Assembly (NCBI RefSeq): GCF_024519285.1
Contig: NZ_JAMZCY010000003.1
Span: 1 to 64,000 of the forward strand
DNA length: 64,000 bases
Reading direction: 5' to 3'
DNA from: Cohnella sp. WQ 127256
GTDB lineage: Bacteria; Bacillota; Bacilli; Paenibacillales; Paenibacillaceae
Positions within the stretch are counted from its first letter, which is position 1. Every line of letters starts with the position of its first letter. The notes beneath the pieces are model-generated. The model had not been told where the DNA came from and did not search any database. It worked only from the letters and a program-made list of their open reading frames with translations. A program made the translations under genes and the position numbers. Of the stretch, positions 43,966 through 52,356 are shown piece by piece.

Positions 43966-44700
43966 ATGACCCAGGGGCAAGCAGTAAGGCATATCGGGGC
44001 ATACATGTGGAAGAGGGAAAGGCTAGGTATCTTTTTCACTCTATTATTCGCGCTTTACATAGCATCAGTAATCAGCTTCAGCATTAATGGAGTATGGGCA
44101 CAGGATGGGGAACCGTTCCCCCGATTTTTCTACATCGTTATTGATAGCATGTACTTAATTATGTTTCCGGTGTTCGGCCTGGTGATGAACAAGTCGGCAA
44201 TGGGAATGTGGAAGGGTGACAGCTACTCCAAACGACTTGCCCAGTGGCGTGTCATGCCTGTTCCTCTTAAAGCAATCGTGCAAGCGAGGTTCCTGCAAAG
44301 TGCGATCACATTGCCAATCATCGGTACATTGTTTCTCCTGCTACAGTATTTGCTTGCTCCTAACCTTAGGGAAATGGTATCACCGCTACAATGGGTGGAG
44401 AGTGGAATCATCTGGGGATGCTATGCTTTTGCAATCAATATTGTATTCGCTTGGTGTGAACTTGGATTTGATGGTAAAAGATACGTACAGTTTTATTTGG
44501 GGTTCATGATCTTCATGACGATTGTGTCCATTCTATTGGTTTGGCAAGGTGTTTTCCTCTTTCAAGGCGTGCTAGAGATTATTAAAGAAGGTCACGGCGT
44601 GTTCTTAATTATAGGATTGATGATTGTAGCAGCAATCGTAACTTGGATGGGCTTTCGAGCTACGATAAGTCGGATAAGGGCAAGATCGATGACTTTATAA
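43966..44700 (+). CDS. ABC-2-type membrane protein of a GntR-linked exporter
   Basis: A 244-residue membrane protein with six predicted helices. N-terminal HIGAYMWKRERLGIFFTLLF and the segment between helices two and three (SYSKRLAQWRVMPVPLKAIV) fit the permeases of antibiotic-inducible ytr-type transporters, but similarity is low and the family is uncertain. It starts the operon just behind the operator. The ATPase partner is probably the gene at 45137, from which it is separated only by the GntR gene. Confidence 0.7.
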   Translation: MTQGQAVRHIGAYMWKRERLGIFFTLLFALYIASVISFSINGVWAQDGEPFPRFFYIVIDSMYLIMFPVFGLVMNKSAMGMWKGDSYSKRLAQWRVMPVPLKAIVQARFLQSAITLPIIGTLFLLLQYLLAPNLREMVSPLQWVESGIIWGCYAFAINIVFAWCELGFDGKRYVQFYLGFMIFMTIVSILLVWQGVFLFQGVLEIIKEGHGVFLIIGLMIVAAIVTWMGFRATISRIRARSMTL

Positions 44701-44729
44701 ATAACTGTAAGTAGAAGCGAGGTGAGCTT

Positions 44730-45140
44730 GTGTGGCTGCCGATACGCATAGATGAACAACGTCCTGAACCACTCTATCATCAAATAGAAGTGCAGCTTCG
44801 GGGGCTCATATTCGGCGGACAACTCACGGAAGGCACGTTGCTTCCTTCGATCCGGGAACTGGCGGTTTCACTGAAGTGTAGTGCAATAACCGTTAGAAGA
44901 GTGTATCAGGATTTGGAAAGTGAAGGGTTGATCCGAACAAGGCAAGGAACGGGGACATTCGTCGCAAGAGTGGATGCAATCGTCAAGGATGAACATCGGT
45001 TGGAGCGTGCTGCTGAAGAGCTTGAACAAGCGATAGAGGCAGGAATACAGCTTCATTGTAGTATAGAGGAGCTTCAAACGATTTTCCACGAGATCATGGT
45101 TCGGAGAAAAGAGGAAACGGGCAAGGAGGAATTAATATGA
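44730..45140 (+). CDS. YtrA-subfamily GntR transcription regulator
   Basis: A short regulator of 136 residues. The winged helix-turn-helix has PLYHQIEVQLRGLIFGGQL and the recognition part LPSIRELAVSLKCSAITVRR with YQDLESEGLIRTRQGTGTFV. The C-terminal portion is only about 60 residues, as in the YtrA subgroup that controls ABC transporters. The GTG at 44730 has a GAGGTGA site, and its TGA overlaps the next ATG as ATGA. It most likely represses its own operon through the palindrome at 43917-43938; an inducer, perhaps a cell-wall antibiotic, is only a guess. Confidence 0.9.
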   Translation: MWLPIRIDEQRPEPLYHQIEVQLRGLIFGGQLTEGTLLPSIRELAVSLKCSAITVRRVYQDLESEGLIRTRQGTGTFVARVDAIVKDEHRLERAAEELEQAIEAGIQLHCSIEELQTIFHEIMVRRKEETGKEELI

Positions 45141-46060
45141 CAATGATGGATACAGAAATTGCGATCTCATTGCGAGGAGTTAAGCTTCAGCAAGACAAAT
45201 TCACACTCGGTCCACTTCATTGCAATATTCCTCGGGGAATGATCACAGCGATCGTTGGACCGAACGGCTCGGGGAAGAGCACCTTGTTCCGAACACTCCT
45301 AGGGCTGGAGCAGGTGCGAGAGGGAGAGGTTGATGTTCTTGGAACGTGTCTCAGCGGACAGCATGATGAAGGCTATAAAACAAGAATCGGATTTCTTGCT
45401 GAGAATCCACATGCCCATGAGAACCATTTTACTGCAGATGAGAAGGCTCATTTTGCCTCCCTCTGGTATCCAAGCTGGGATTGGGAGCGATATCGTAAGC
45501 TGATGAGACATTTCGATGTGGACGGCAGCATGAAATTATCCAAGCTGTCTAAAGGAATGCGTCGCAAAGCTGAGCTCTCCATCACAATGGCACATGATCC
45601 TGAGCTGTTATTGCTGGATGAACCTTCATCGGGACTTGATCCGTTTGCTTGGAAGACGATGCTAGAGGAGCTCACGCGCTACATGGAGCCAGGTGATCGG
45701 ACTCTTATTCTATCGACTCATATTATGGAAGAAATCCGGCGTTTAGCCGATTACATATTGTTTATCTATCGTGGTCGTATTCTTGGATTATTTGAGAAAG
45801 ATCGATTGATAGACGATTGGAGAATGCTAGTTATACAACAGTCATCTACGATGCATTCTAACGTCGAGCTGTTGCAGCAGACGCCTGGTTTGCAGGGCCT
45901 AGCAGAGTCTGGTCCGGGCTTGTATCGTCTGGAGGTTAATGACCCTGAGCAAGGGGAAGCGTATTGCCGTTCTTGCGGATTCCAGATACTGGCTGTCCAG
46001 CGCATGGAATTAGAAGATATATTAAGCTGTTTAATTCGGAAGGAGGAAGCTAGACGATGA
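45137..46060 (+). CDS. ABC transporter ATPase, YtrB-like
   Basis: A 307-residue ATPase. Walker A VGPNGSGKSTLF, signature LSKGMRRKAELS and Walker B LLLLDEPSSGLDP with ILSTHIMEEI (switch His) are all present, so it should be active. The C-terminal extension of about 100 residues is of the type that binds a partner or dimerises. It overlaps the GntR gene by 4 bp and the next ATPase by 4 bp. It is the likely motor for the membrane protein at 43966. Confidence 0.92.
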   Translation: MTMMDTEIAISLRGVKLQQDKFTLGPLHCNIPRGMITAIVGPNGSGKSTLFRTLLGLEQVREGEVDVLGTCLSGQHDEGYKTRIGFLAENPHAHENHFTADEKAHFASLWYPSWDWERYRKLMRHFDVDGSMKLSKLSKGMRRKAELSITMAHDPELLLLDEPSSGLDPFAWKTMLEELTRYMEPGDRTLILSTHIMEEIRRLADYILFIYRGRILGLFEKDRLIDDWRMLVIQQSSTMHSNVELLQQTPGLQGLAESGPGLYRLEVNDPEQGEAYCRSCGFQILAVQRMELEDILSCLIRKEEARR

Positions 46061-46962
46061 ACTCTCTTAAAGTAGATAACATTATCAAAAACTATGGTGA
46101 CAAGACGGCCGTAAACGGCCTAAGCTTCGAGGTAGCTGAGGGAGAAATTTATGGCTTGCTCGGTGCCAACGGTGCAGGTAAAACAACGACTATGCGTATG
46201 ATATTAGGACTAATTTTACCGGATAAGGGTGATATTCGTTACCTAGGTAAAGGCTACGGTCAGGAGCAGCTTAGCATGCTCGGATATTTGCCGGAGGAGC
46301 GGGGGATGTATCCGAAGATCAAAGTAAGCGATCAGATCATCTATTTGGCTCAGCTCCGTGGAATGTCTCGCAAGGATGCCGACCAGAACTTGAAGAGATG
46401 GCTGGAGAAATTCCAAGTGCCTGAATATTACAACAAGAAGGTCGAAGAGCTATCCAAAGGGAATCAGCAGAAGATTCAATTTATTGCCGCAGTCATCCAT
46501 AATCCTAAAATCCTTATTCTTGATGAAGCATTTAGTGGACTTGACCCTGTTAACGTGGAGCTATTGAAGTCTACCGTCAAGGAGCTTCGTGATGCGGGAA
46601 CGAGTATCGTATTCTCCACCCACCGTATGGAGCACGTTGAAGAGCTGTGCCGGAACATCACGATCATGCACAAGTCGAATCCGGTTCTACAAGGACCTAT
46701 CAAGGACATTAAGAAGAAGTTCCCTCAGGAGCGAGTTATTGTTGCATCCGAAGGGGGATTGAATGGCCTGGAGTCCATAACGGGAGTTAATCAGGTTATC
46801 CGTCACGAGCATGGCGGCTATGAATTAAAGGTAAGCGCTCCTGAAGTCGGGCAGCTCGTGTTGCATCATGCATTAGCGCAAGGTCCGATTACACGCTTCG
46901 AGGTATTGGAACCCACGTTGAATGAAATTTTTATTAAGACGGTAGGTGAGAGCCATGAATAA
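46057..46962 (+). CDS. ABC transporter ATPase, NatA/YhaQ-like
   Basis: A second ATPase in the operon, 301 residues. Walker A LLGANGAGKTTTMRMILGL, signature ELSKGNQQKIQFIAAV and Walker B ILILDEAFSGLDP are intact. The C-terminal domain ends FEVLEPTLNEIFIKTVGES, typical of exporters of the NatA/YhaQ group. The ATG overlaps the preceding stop as ATGA. It pairs with the large permease that starts within its last codons, a sodium- or drug-export type pair in Bacillus. Confidence 0.92.
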   Translation: MNSLKVDNIIKNYGDKTAVNGLSFEVAEGEIYGLLGANGAGKTTTMRMILGLILPDKGDIRYLGKGYGQEQLSMLGYLPEERGMYPKIKVSDQIIYLAQLRGMSRKDADQNLKRWLEKFQVPEYYNKKVEELSKGNQQKIQFIAAVIHNPKILILDEAFSGLDPVNVELLKSTVKELRDAGTSIVFSTHRMEHVEELCRNITIMHKSNPVLQGPIKDIKKKFPQERVIVASEGGLNGLESITGVNQVIRHEHGGYELKVSAPEVGQLVLHHALAQGPITRFEVLEPTLNEIFIKTVGESHE

Positions 46963-48220
46963 TAGCTTATGGACAGTAATGGTATTTACAATGCGCAACA
47001 AGATTCGTAGCAAATCATTCATTATTATGACAGCGGTTCTTGCAGTTTTACTTATTGTTGCAGGTAACGTTCCCTACTTGATCGACAAGCTAGGTGGCGG
47101 GGACAAAGCATCAAGAGTGGGTTACGCAGAAGGTCAGCAGCCACAAATCGTACAAGGGCTCAAGGACTATTACGCCCAATTGCCAGAGCCTAATGTTGAG
47201 CTAGTGTCCGTAGCTTCGGATGCTGAACTGAAAAATGCGTTAGAAAACGGAGACGTTAAAGGGTATCTGACATTCACAGATGATCCAGCAGTAGGATTCC
47301 CGAAAGCGGTCTACAACTCGAAGAGTGCATTTGAGGGTGGAACAACATCATCCTTAACCGCGGCGCTTCAGTATATCAAATTCGATATCATCAGCAAGGA
47401 TGCTGGACTTAGCGATGCTCAGAAGGAGCAGCTATTTGCGCCAGTGCAATTGAGTACAGAGAAGGTTAGCTTCTCGGATGAAGAGGGTAAGACGGAGGAA
47501 CAGCAAGGCATGGCCATCGGTCTGACTTACGCAATGATTATCCTGTTATTCATGGCTGTTATGATCAGTGGGCAATTAATCGCTACCGAGATCACAGCGG
47601 AGAAGAGCTCCCGCGTCATGGAAATCATCGTGACGAGTGTATCTCCACTAAAGCAGATGTGGGGTAAGATCCTCGGAACGTTCATTGTCGCCATGCTTCA
47701 GCTCATTGTACTTATTGGAGCTTTTGTCATCAACTTGACGATGCCTCAGAACAAGGATTCGTTAAGCAATCTTGGAATCGATCTGAGCTCTATTGATCCG
47801 GTTCTACTGGTCTATGCGATTTTCTTCTACTTGGCAGGATTCTTCTTGTACGCAACGTTGTTCGCAGCGGTTGGCTCCATCGTGAGCCGCACTGAAGATC
47901 TAGGTCAAGCGCTACTGCCGATTACAATGATTACGCTTGTTGGATTCTACATCGCGATGTTCGGTTTGAACCAACCTGACAGCACCTTAATACTAGTGTG
48001 CCAATACATTCCATTCTTCTCACCGTTCATCATGTTCTTACGGATCGGATTGGCGGAACCGGCTTGGTGGGAAATCGCTCTATCCGTTGGCGCCTTGATC
48101 GTTACGATCCTCGCTATCGGCTGGCTTTCCGCGAAGATCTACCGTGTGGGCGTACTGATGTATGGTAAGCGTCCTTCGGTTAAAGAGATTATCAAAGCGA
48201 TGAAAGCTTATAAAATCTAG
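46955..48220 (+). CDS. ABC-2 exporter permease, NatB/YhaP-like
   Basis: A 421-residue membrane protein. One N-terminal helix (about 16-38) is followed by an external domain of about 140 residues and a cluster of five or six helices from about 185. Motifs are MISGQLIATEITAEKSSRVMEI followed by IVTSVSPLKQMWGKILGTF, typical of ABC-2 permeases, and FFSPFIMFLRIGLAEPAWWE. The ATG overlaps the ATPase gene. Together they form a NatAB-like exporter; the exported compound cannot be told. Confidence 0.9.
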   Translation: MNNSLWTVMVFTMRNKIRSKSFIIMTAVLAVLLIVAGNVPYLIDKLGGGDKASRVGYAEGQQPQIVQGLKDYYAQLPEPNVELVSVASDAELKNALENGDVKGYLTFTDDPAVGFPKAVYNSKSAFEGGTTSSLTAALQYIKFDIISKDAGLSDAQKEQLFAPVQLSTEKVSFSDEEGKTEEQQGMAIGLTYAMIILLFMAVMISGQLIATEITAEKSSRVMEIIVTSVSPLKQMWGKILGTFIVAMLQLIVLIGAFVINLTMPQNKDSLSNLGIDLSSIDPVLLVYAIFFYLAGFFLYATLFAAVGSIVSRTEDLGQALLPITMITLVGFYIAMFGLNQPDSTLILVCQYIPFFSPFIMFLRIGLAEPAWWEIALSVGALIVTILAIGWLSAKIYRVGVLMYGKRPSVKEIIKAMKAYKI

Positions 48221-48233
48221 AGGAGTGGTTGAG

Positions 48234-48461
48234 ATGAAGATGACAATGACAATGTCAATGTCTAAAATGTCTACGAAACAGATCCAGTTCATACATTTAG
48301 TAACCTCGCTAGCTTTTGTGACCTTTCTCATCTTAAGTCAGACCCATAATCAGGTGCCAGATTTCGTTCGAGGTATCGTCGCGGGTGTGAGTTTCGGCGG
48401 TTCAGTGTTTGTACTGCTAAACTTTAAGCTGTTGAAAGCGGCGATGAGTAAGAAATCATAA
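48234..48461 (+). CDS. Small two-helix membrane protein with Met-rich start
   Basis: A protein of about 75 residues beginning MKMTMTMSMSKMSTKQ, with five methionines in the first eleven residues, and two hydrophobic segments (about 19-35 and 45-65). A GAGGAG site is 8 bp upstream of the ATG at 48234. It follows the exporter permease by 13 bp and precedes the terminator, so it is the last gene of the operon. It might be an accessory subunit. No family is recognised. Confidence 0.7.
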   Translation: MKMTMTMSMSKMSTKQIQFIHLVTSLAFVTFLILSQTHNQVPDFVRGIVAGVSFGGSVFVLLNFKLLKAAMSKKS

Positions 48462-48490
48462 GGTTGGATATGAAATAAAAAAAATAAAAG

Positions 48491-48530
48491 AGAACCTTGA
48501 TGGCCAGATACTTGGGTCTATCGAGGTTCT
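48491..48530. terminator. Terminator of the GntR/ABC operon
   Basis: AGAACCTTGAT (48491-48501) pairs with ATCGAGGTTCT (48520-48530), one G-T pair. The plus side has only a short T-run; the minus side is followed by a long T-rich stretch. Confidence 0.65.
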
Positions 48531-48574
48531 TTGCTCATTGTCTCGTTTTTTTCTAAACTGTCTCGATCTGTACA

Positions 48575-48603
48575 TTGGTAAGTGAAAAGGCAATAATTAT
48601 AAT
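48575..48603 (+). promoter_or_regulatory. Sigma-A promoter of the second YesM/YesN pair
   Basis: TTGGTA (48575-48580) is 17 bp from a perfect TATAAT (48598-48603). The transcript would carry a leader of about 200 bases. Confidence 0.65.
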
Positions 48604-48686
48604 AGATATACGTTACCGCGTAACTACAAACTACCAGACAAGAATGGAACTTTGGAAATAAATATAGATAAAAATAGTCATAGACA

Positions 48687-48712
48687 GGGGTGCGGCATTC
48701 AAGCTGCACCCC
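48687..48712 (+). other. Leader hairpin upstream of the kinase gene
   Basis: GGGGTGCGGC (48687-48696) pairs with GCTGCACCCC (48703-48712) over ATTCAA, ten pairs with one wobble. No T-run follows. It is the only other feature seen in the 350-bp gene-free stretch 48462-48812 beyond the terminator and promoter. It could affect leader stability or read-through. Confidence 0.45.
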
Positions 48713-48812
48713 ATGTTTCCCAATATCGAACAACTTAAGAATCGTTTTGAAGAATGCAGGATAGGATATAATCGGTTATAGGATCCGATACGGAGAAAGG
48801 ACTCGAAGCCGA

Positions 48813-50606
48813 ATGTCACATAGGGCTTTTCACTCGCTGCTAATACGTCAAAAAATAATTGTCGTATTTATACCGCTCATTATTGTTCCGCTTTTTATAC
48901 TCGGATATTTTACAAGCGATTTATTTACGAATTCTTTGGTAGAGAAAACCAAACAGAATGTAATTAATGAATCGACTTTGATATTAACGCGATTGGATAC
49001 GATGATTAAGAATGCCGAAGGCGGAGCGAATGTAATGATGACGGATATCAATCACATTTATTCGAGCCTTCCTAATATAAGTAACCCACTGCAAGAAAAA
49101 ATGTTAAATAGCCAAATGCAGACACAGTTTAGCATTAGTCTGCTAAATTTTCCCGATATCGATTCGGCTGCGTTTATTGATTCTTCAAATCAATTATTTG
49201 TCTCCTACAGCCCGATAAAAAATAACGACAAAATGATTTCGGAGAGTGCCCTAGTAAAGCAAGTAAATGAAAAGCCCGGTTATGGGATGAACTATTGGTT
49301 TCCAATGGAGTATCGCGATTATGTAGTTACTAGATACGATGAACCCGTGTTGTCCATCGGGAAAAAGATCCTGGAACTTGAATCAGGCTTGCCATTCGGC
49401 ACTCTAATCGTGAATTTGAAAGAAAGCTCTATATCGAATATTTTTGCGAAAGTAAATGCTGAATTTGGCATTGGTAGTAAATTCGTCATTTTGGATAGCG
49501 GAGGCAGGGTCATCTCGTCGCTTGATAAAGGAGAACTATTGTTTCCGTTACAGGATGAGCCTTTAAGAGAGCTTGTCTTATCGAAAGGCTCATTTTCTAA
49601 GATTATGGACACCAATTCGGGAAATAACTTGATCACAAGCGTTGTGTACGAAAAAATGGGATGGCGGCTAGTGAATATTGTACCCGTAAATCAGATTACG
49701 AAAGATATTAAGAAAAACGGGATGTTAACCCTATTAATTGGAGTGATTTGTTTACTCTTCGCCTTATTGGGTGCGGGAATGCTTTCGAAAGTGATTGTTA
49801 ATCCCTTGATTAAATTGACGAAGGCGATGAGGAGAGTTAAAGAGGGCGATTTAAACACAGTCGCTCCAATTGATACACCTGATGAAGCTGGATTAATGGC
49901 TTCGGTGTTTAATTCGATGGTAACACGAATAAAGGAGCTTTTACTCCAAGTAGAAGCGGACCAAATCAAGAAAAAGGAGATTGAATTGGCGCTCATCCAT
50001 TCTCAGATCAAACCTCATTTCCTTTATAACACGCTAGATTTAATTTATGTTTTGAATGATATGAACAAGCATCATGAAGCTAGAGACGCGACAAAGGCTT
50101 TAGCGGATTTTTACAGGGTTGCGCTTAGTAAAGGTAGCGAAATCATTTCAATTGGGGAAGAGCTTAAAAATGCTCGTGATTATTTAGCAATTCAGAGTAT
50201 ACGCTACTCGGATGTATTCGATTTTAAACTGCAAATAGACCATGAAGTACATTTCTATGAGATACCAAAATTAACTTTGCAGCCTATACTCGAGAATGCG
50301 ATTTATCACGGCTTAAAGCTGAAAGACATTAAGGGCTCCATATGGATTACGGGATATAAAGAAGATAACTTTATTTTCATTCACATTGAAGATGATGGCG
50401 TGGGCATTGCCGAGGATAAACAAGAAAATATTCGGAGACAGTATTCTTATCATGATAAACCTGCTTCATTCGGCATGTTTAGCGTGCATGAACGTATACG
50501 ATTGCACTTTGGCGAAGCGTACGGGATTTCCATCGAGAGTAAAGAAGGGACAGGTACAAAGGTCACAGTTAAAGTACCGGCAAGGGGGAGAGATACTTTT
50601 GTTTAA
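48813..50606 (+). CDS. YesM-type sensor histidine kinase (second sugar locus)
   Basis: A 597-residue membrane kinase. Helices at about 12-33 and 305-327 enclose an extracellular sensor of about 270 residues of Cache type, followed by HAMP (VIVNPLIKLTKAMRRVKEGD), the phosphorylation box LIHSQIKPHFLYNTLDLIY and the ATP-binding part with LQPILENAIYHGLKL and IEDDGVGIAED. The ATG at 48813 has only a distant GAAAGGA, so initiation may be weak. The response regulator gene overlaps its end by 8 bp. Confidence 0.9.
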   Translation: MSHRAFHSLLIRQKIIVVFIPLIIVPLFILGYFTSDLFTNSLVEKTKQNVINESTLILTRLDTMIKNAEGGANVMMTDINHIYSSLPNISNPLQEKMLNSQMQTQFSISLLNFPDIDSAAFIDSSNQLFVSYSPIKNNDKMISESALVKQVNEKPGYGMNYWFPMEYRDYVVTRYDEPVLSIGKKILELESGLPFGTLIVNLKESSISNIFAKVNAEFGIGSKFVILDSGGRVISSLDKGELLFPLQDEPLRELVLSKGSFSKIMDTNSGNNLITSVVYEKMGWRLVNIVPVNQITKDIKKNGMLTLLIGVICLLFALLGAGMLSKVIVNPLIKLTKAMRRVKEGDLNTVAPIDTPDEAGLMASVFNSMVTRIKELLLQVEADQIKKKEIELALIHSQIKPHFLYNTLDLIYVLNDMNKHHEARDATKALADFYRVALSKGSEIISIGEELKNARDYLAIQSIRYSDVFDFKLQIDHEVHFYEIPKLTLQPILENAIYHGLKLKDIKGSIWITGYKEDNFIFIHIEDDGVGIAEDKQENIRRQYSYHDKPASFGMFSVHERIRLHFGEAYGISIESKEGTGTKVTVKVPARGRDTFV

Positions 50607-52197
50607 GGTTATGATTGTGGACGACGAAGCGTTATTCCGGCAACACATGAGAGAGCGGATAGATTGGGAGAGCATTGGATTAACCATAAGTTGCGAGGCG
50701 AATAACGGGATTGTTGCGATAGAGCAGGCGAAACAAAATAGACCTGATCTCGCTTTAGTTGATATCAGTATGCCTCATATGGATGGTTTAGAGCTTGCGG
50801 AGCAGTTAAAACAAAAGTATCCAAAGATGTTTATTATTCTAGTTACCGGTCACAATGAATTTGAGTATGCTAGGAAAGCGATGCGTATTGGCGTATCGGA
50901 TTATCTATTAAAGCCGTTTGACAACGATGAATTTATGGTTGCGCTTCAAAAAGCGAAAAGTTTTATTGAAAGTTCGCGAGAAGAAAATGAACTCCCTAAT
51001 AATTATGTGCCGCTTCTGCGCGAAAGTTTTTTAAATAATTTAATCGGACGGGATTTAGTAACGAGTCAAGAACAAATAGAGCTTTCCTTAAGACGATTTC
51101 ACATGCCAATTCCTCCGTTGGCATTCCGAGTTGTTGTTACGGAAATTGACCATTTGTACGAAAAGTGGAGTAATCCTAGCGAGATCATTCTTTGGAAGCA
51201 TACAGTCGCAAATATGCTTCAGGATTTAATCAAAATTGAGGGCGTCAAATACGTTTTCAACGATTCGGAAGGCCATATTGTTTCGGTGTTAGGATTCCAA
51301 CATAAGCAAGATCTTGCTACTTATAATGGCTATGCTTTTGAAAAACTTGGACGACTTGTCGAAAGACATTTTAAATTCACCGTCACGGTAGGGTTCGGAA
51401 GCAAGGGTTACGGATACAAGCATTTGCACCGTTCGTATCGTGAAGCTTTATTATGTGTTCAAAACAAACTGACGGCAGGCCAAGGCAATCTGATCTGGTA
51501 CGATCAGCTAAATAATAGACCCGAAAAATTCAACTTTTTCCCGATTGATCTTCATGAATCACTAATCTTTCAGTTGCGAGCAAAAGATTGGGTCGGTGTT
51601 AAGGAAGCGCTGGAGTCGGCATTCTCCTATCTGTCTAAAGACGGGGTAACCCTGGAAAGCGCACATACCATTATGTTTGGTCTAATATCGGTGTGCTTAT
51701 CGTTCACCATTGAATCCGGATATTCGATTGAGGATATGTTTGGAACTGGTTTTTCGCCGGGTCAGCACATGCAAAAGTTAAGTTCGATTCAACAAGCGGA
51801 AAGCTGGATTGTCAGCCTATTCGAAAAGGTAGCTAAAGCCTCATCAGGTCCTAGATTGTCAAAATCTCTTAAACTATACAATGCTACTCGCTCTTATATT
51901 CAGGAGCATTACATTAATTCCGAATTATCGGTTGAGGGCATAGCGACCCATTTTTTTATTGACTCAAGTTATTTACGGAAAATTTTCAGGCGAGAGGGTG
52001 AAATCTCAGTTTCAGACTATATTACTTATGTGCGTATGCAAAAAGCAAAAGAACTCATTGGCGGAGGGGCCGTGAAACTTCTCGGCGTTTCCGATCTTGT
52101 CGGTTATAACGATCCTAATTATTTTAGTAAGTGTTTCAAAAAACAGTTCGGATTAACGCCTTCGGAATACGAAAATCGGTTAGCCATAAATCGATAA
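50599..52197 (+). CDS. YesN-type response regulator with AraC domain (second sugar locus)
   Basis: About 532 residues. The receiver starts MFKVMIVDDEALFRQHMRER, with the phospho-acceptor Asp in PDLALVDISMPHMDGLEL and the lysine in SDYLLKPFDND. The C-terminal AraC domain has two helix-turn-helix motifs (LSVEGIATHFFIDSSYLRKIF and LLGVSDLVGYNDPNYFSKCF with KKQFGLTPSEYE). The TTG at 50599 is chosen because of GGGGGAG 8 bp upstream and the typical start; a longer frame from 50386 lies inside the kinase gene. It probably activates the binding protein-permease-fucosidase operon downstream. Confidence 0.9.
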   Translation: MFKVMIVDDEALFRQHMRERIDWESIGLTISCEANNGIVAIEQAKQNRPDLALVDISMPHMDGLELAEQLKQKYPKMFIILVTGHNEFEYARKAMRIGVSDYLLKPFDNDEFMVALQKAKSFIESSREENELPNNYVPLLRESFLNNLIGRDLVTSQEQIELSLRRFHMPIPPLAFRVVVTEIDHLYEKWSNPSEIILWKHTVANMLQDLIKIEGVKYVFNDSEGHIVSVLGFQHKQDLATYNGYAFEKLGRLVERHFKFTVTVGFGSKGYGYKHLHRSYREALLCVQNKLTAGQGNLIWYDQLNNRPEKFNFFPIDLHESLIFQLRAKDWVGVKEALESAFSYLSKDGVTLESAHTIMFGLISVCLSFTIESGYSIEDMFGTGFSPGQHMQKLSSIQQAESWIVSLFEKVAKASSGPRLSKSLKLYNATRSYIQEHYINSELSVEGIATHFFIDSSYLRKIFRREGEISVSDYITYVRMQKAKELIGGGAVKLLGVSDLVGYNDPNYFSKCFKKQFGLTPSEYENRLAINR

Positions 52198-52199
52198 AG

Positions 52200-52223
52200 A
52201 AGCCGCCAACAGGCGGCTTTTTT
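52200..52223 (+). terminator. Intrinsic terminator after the regulator gene
   Basis: AAGCCGCC pairs with GGCGGCTT over AACA and is followed by a T-run. Confidence 0.9.
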
Positions 52224-52248
52224 ATAAGGAAGAAACTTAGGAAATGGC

Positions 52249-52309
52249 GCGATTTTTGCAGATAGGTCGCGATCGTTACATTCCGTCCACATCCGAGCCT
52301 ATATATAAT
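52249..52309 (+). promoter_or_regulatory. Candidate AraC-type direct repeats and -10 box
   Basis: GCGATTTTTGCA (52249-52260) and GCGATCGTTACA (52269-52280) agree at 9 of 12 positions, 20 bp apart, close to two helical turns. They abut the -35 region, where only TTCCGT (52281-52286) exists, 17 bp from a perfect TATAAT (52304-52309). The layout suits activation by the YesN-type regulator encoded just upstream. Confidence 0.45.
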
Positions 52310-52356
52310 AAAGAAGTCAAATACTATGCTTTAACATCCGGGCAGGGGGGAACACT

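Noticed and set aside
50386..50598. N-terminal extension of the second YesN-type regulator
   Set aside because: The extra 71 residues lie inside the kinase gene in another frame, while a TTG with a good ribosome site gives the normal receiver start.
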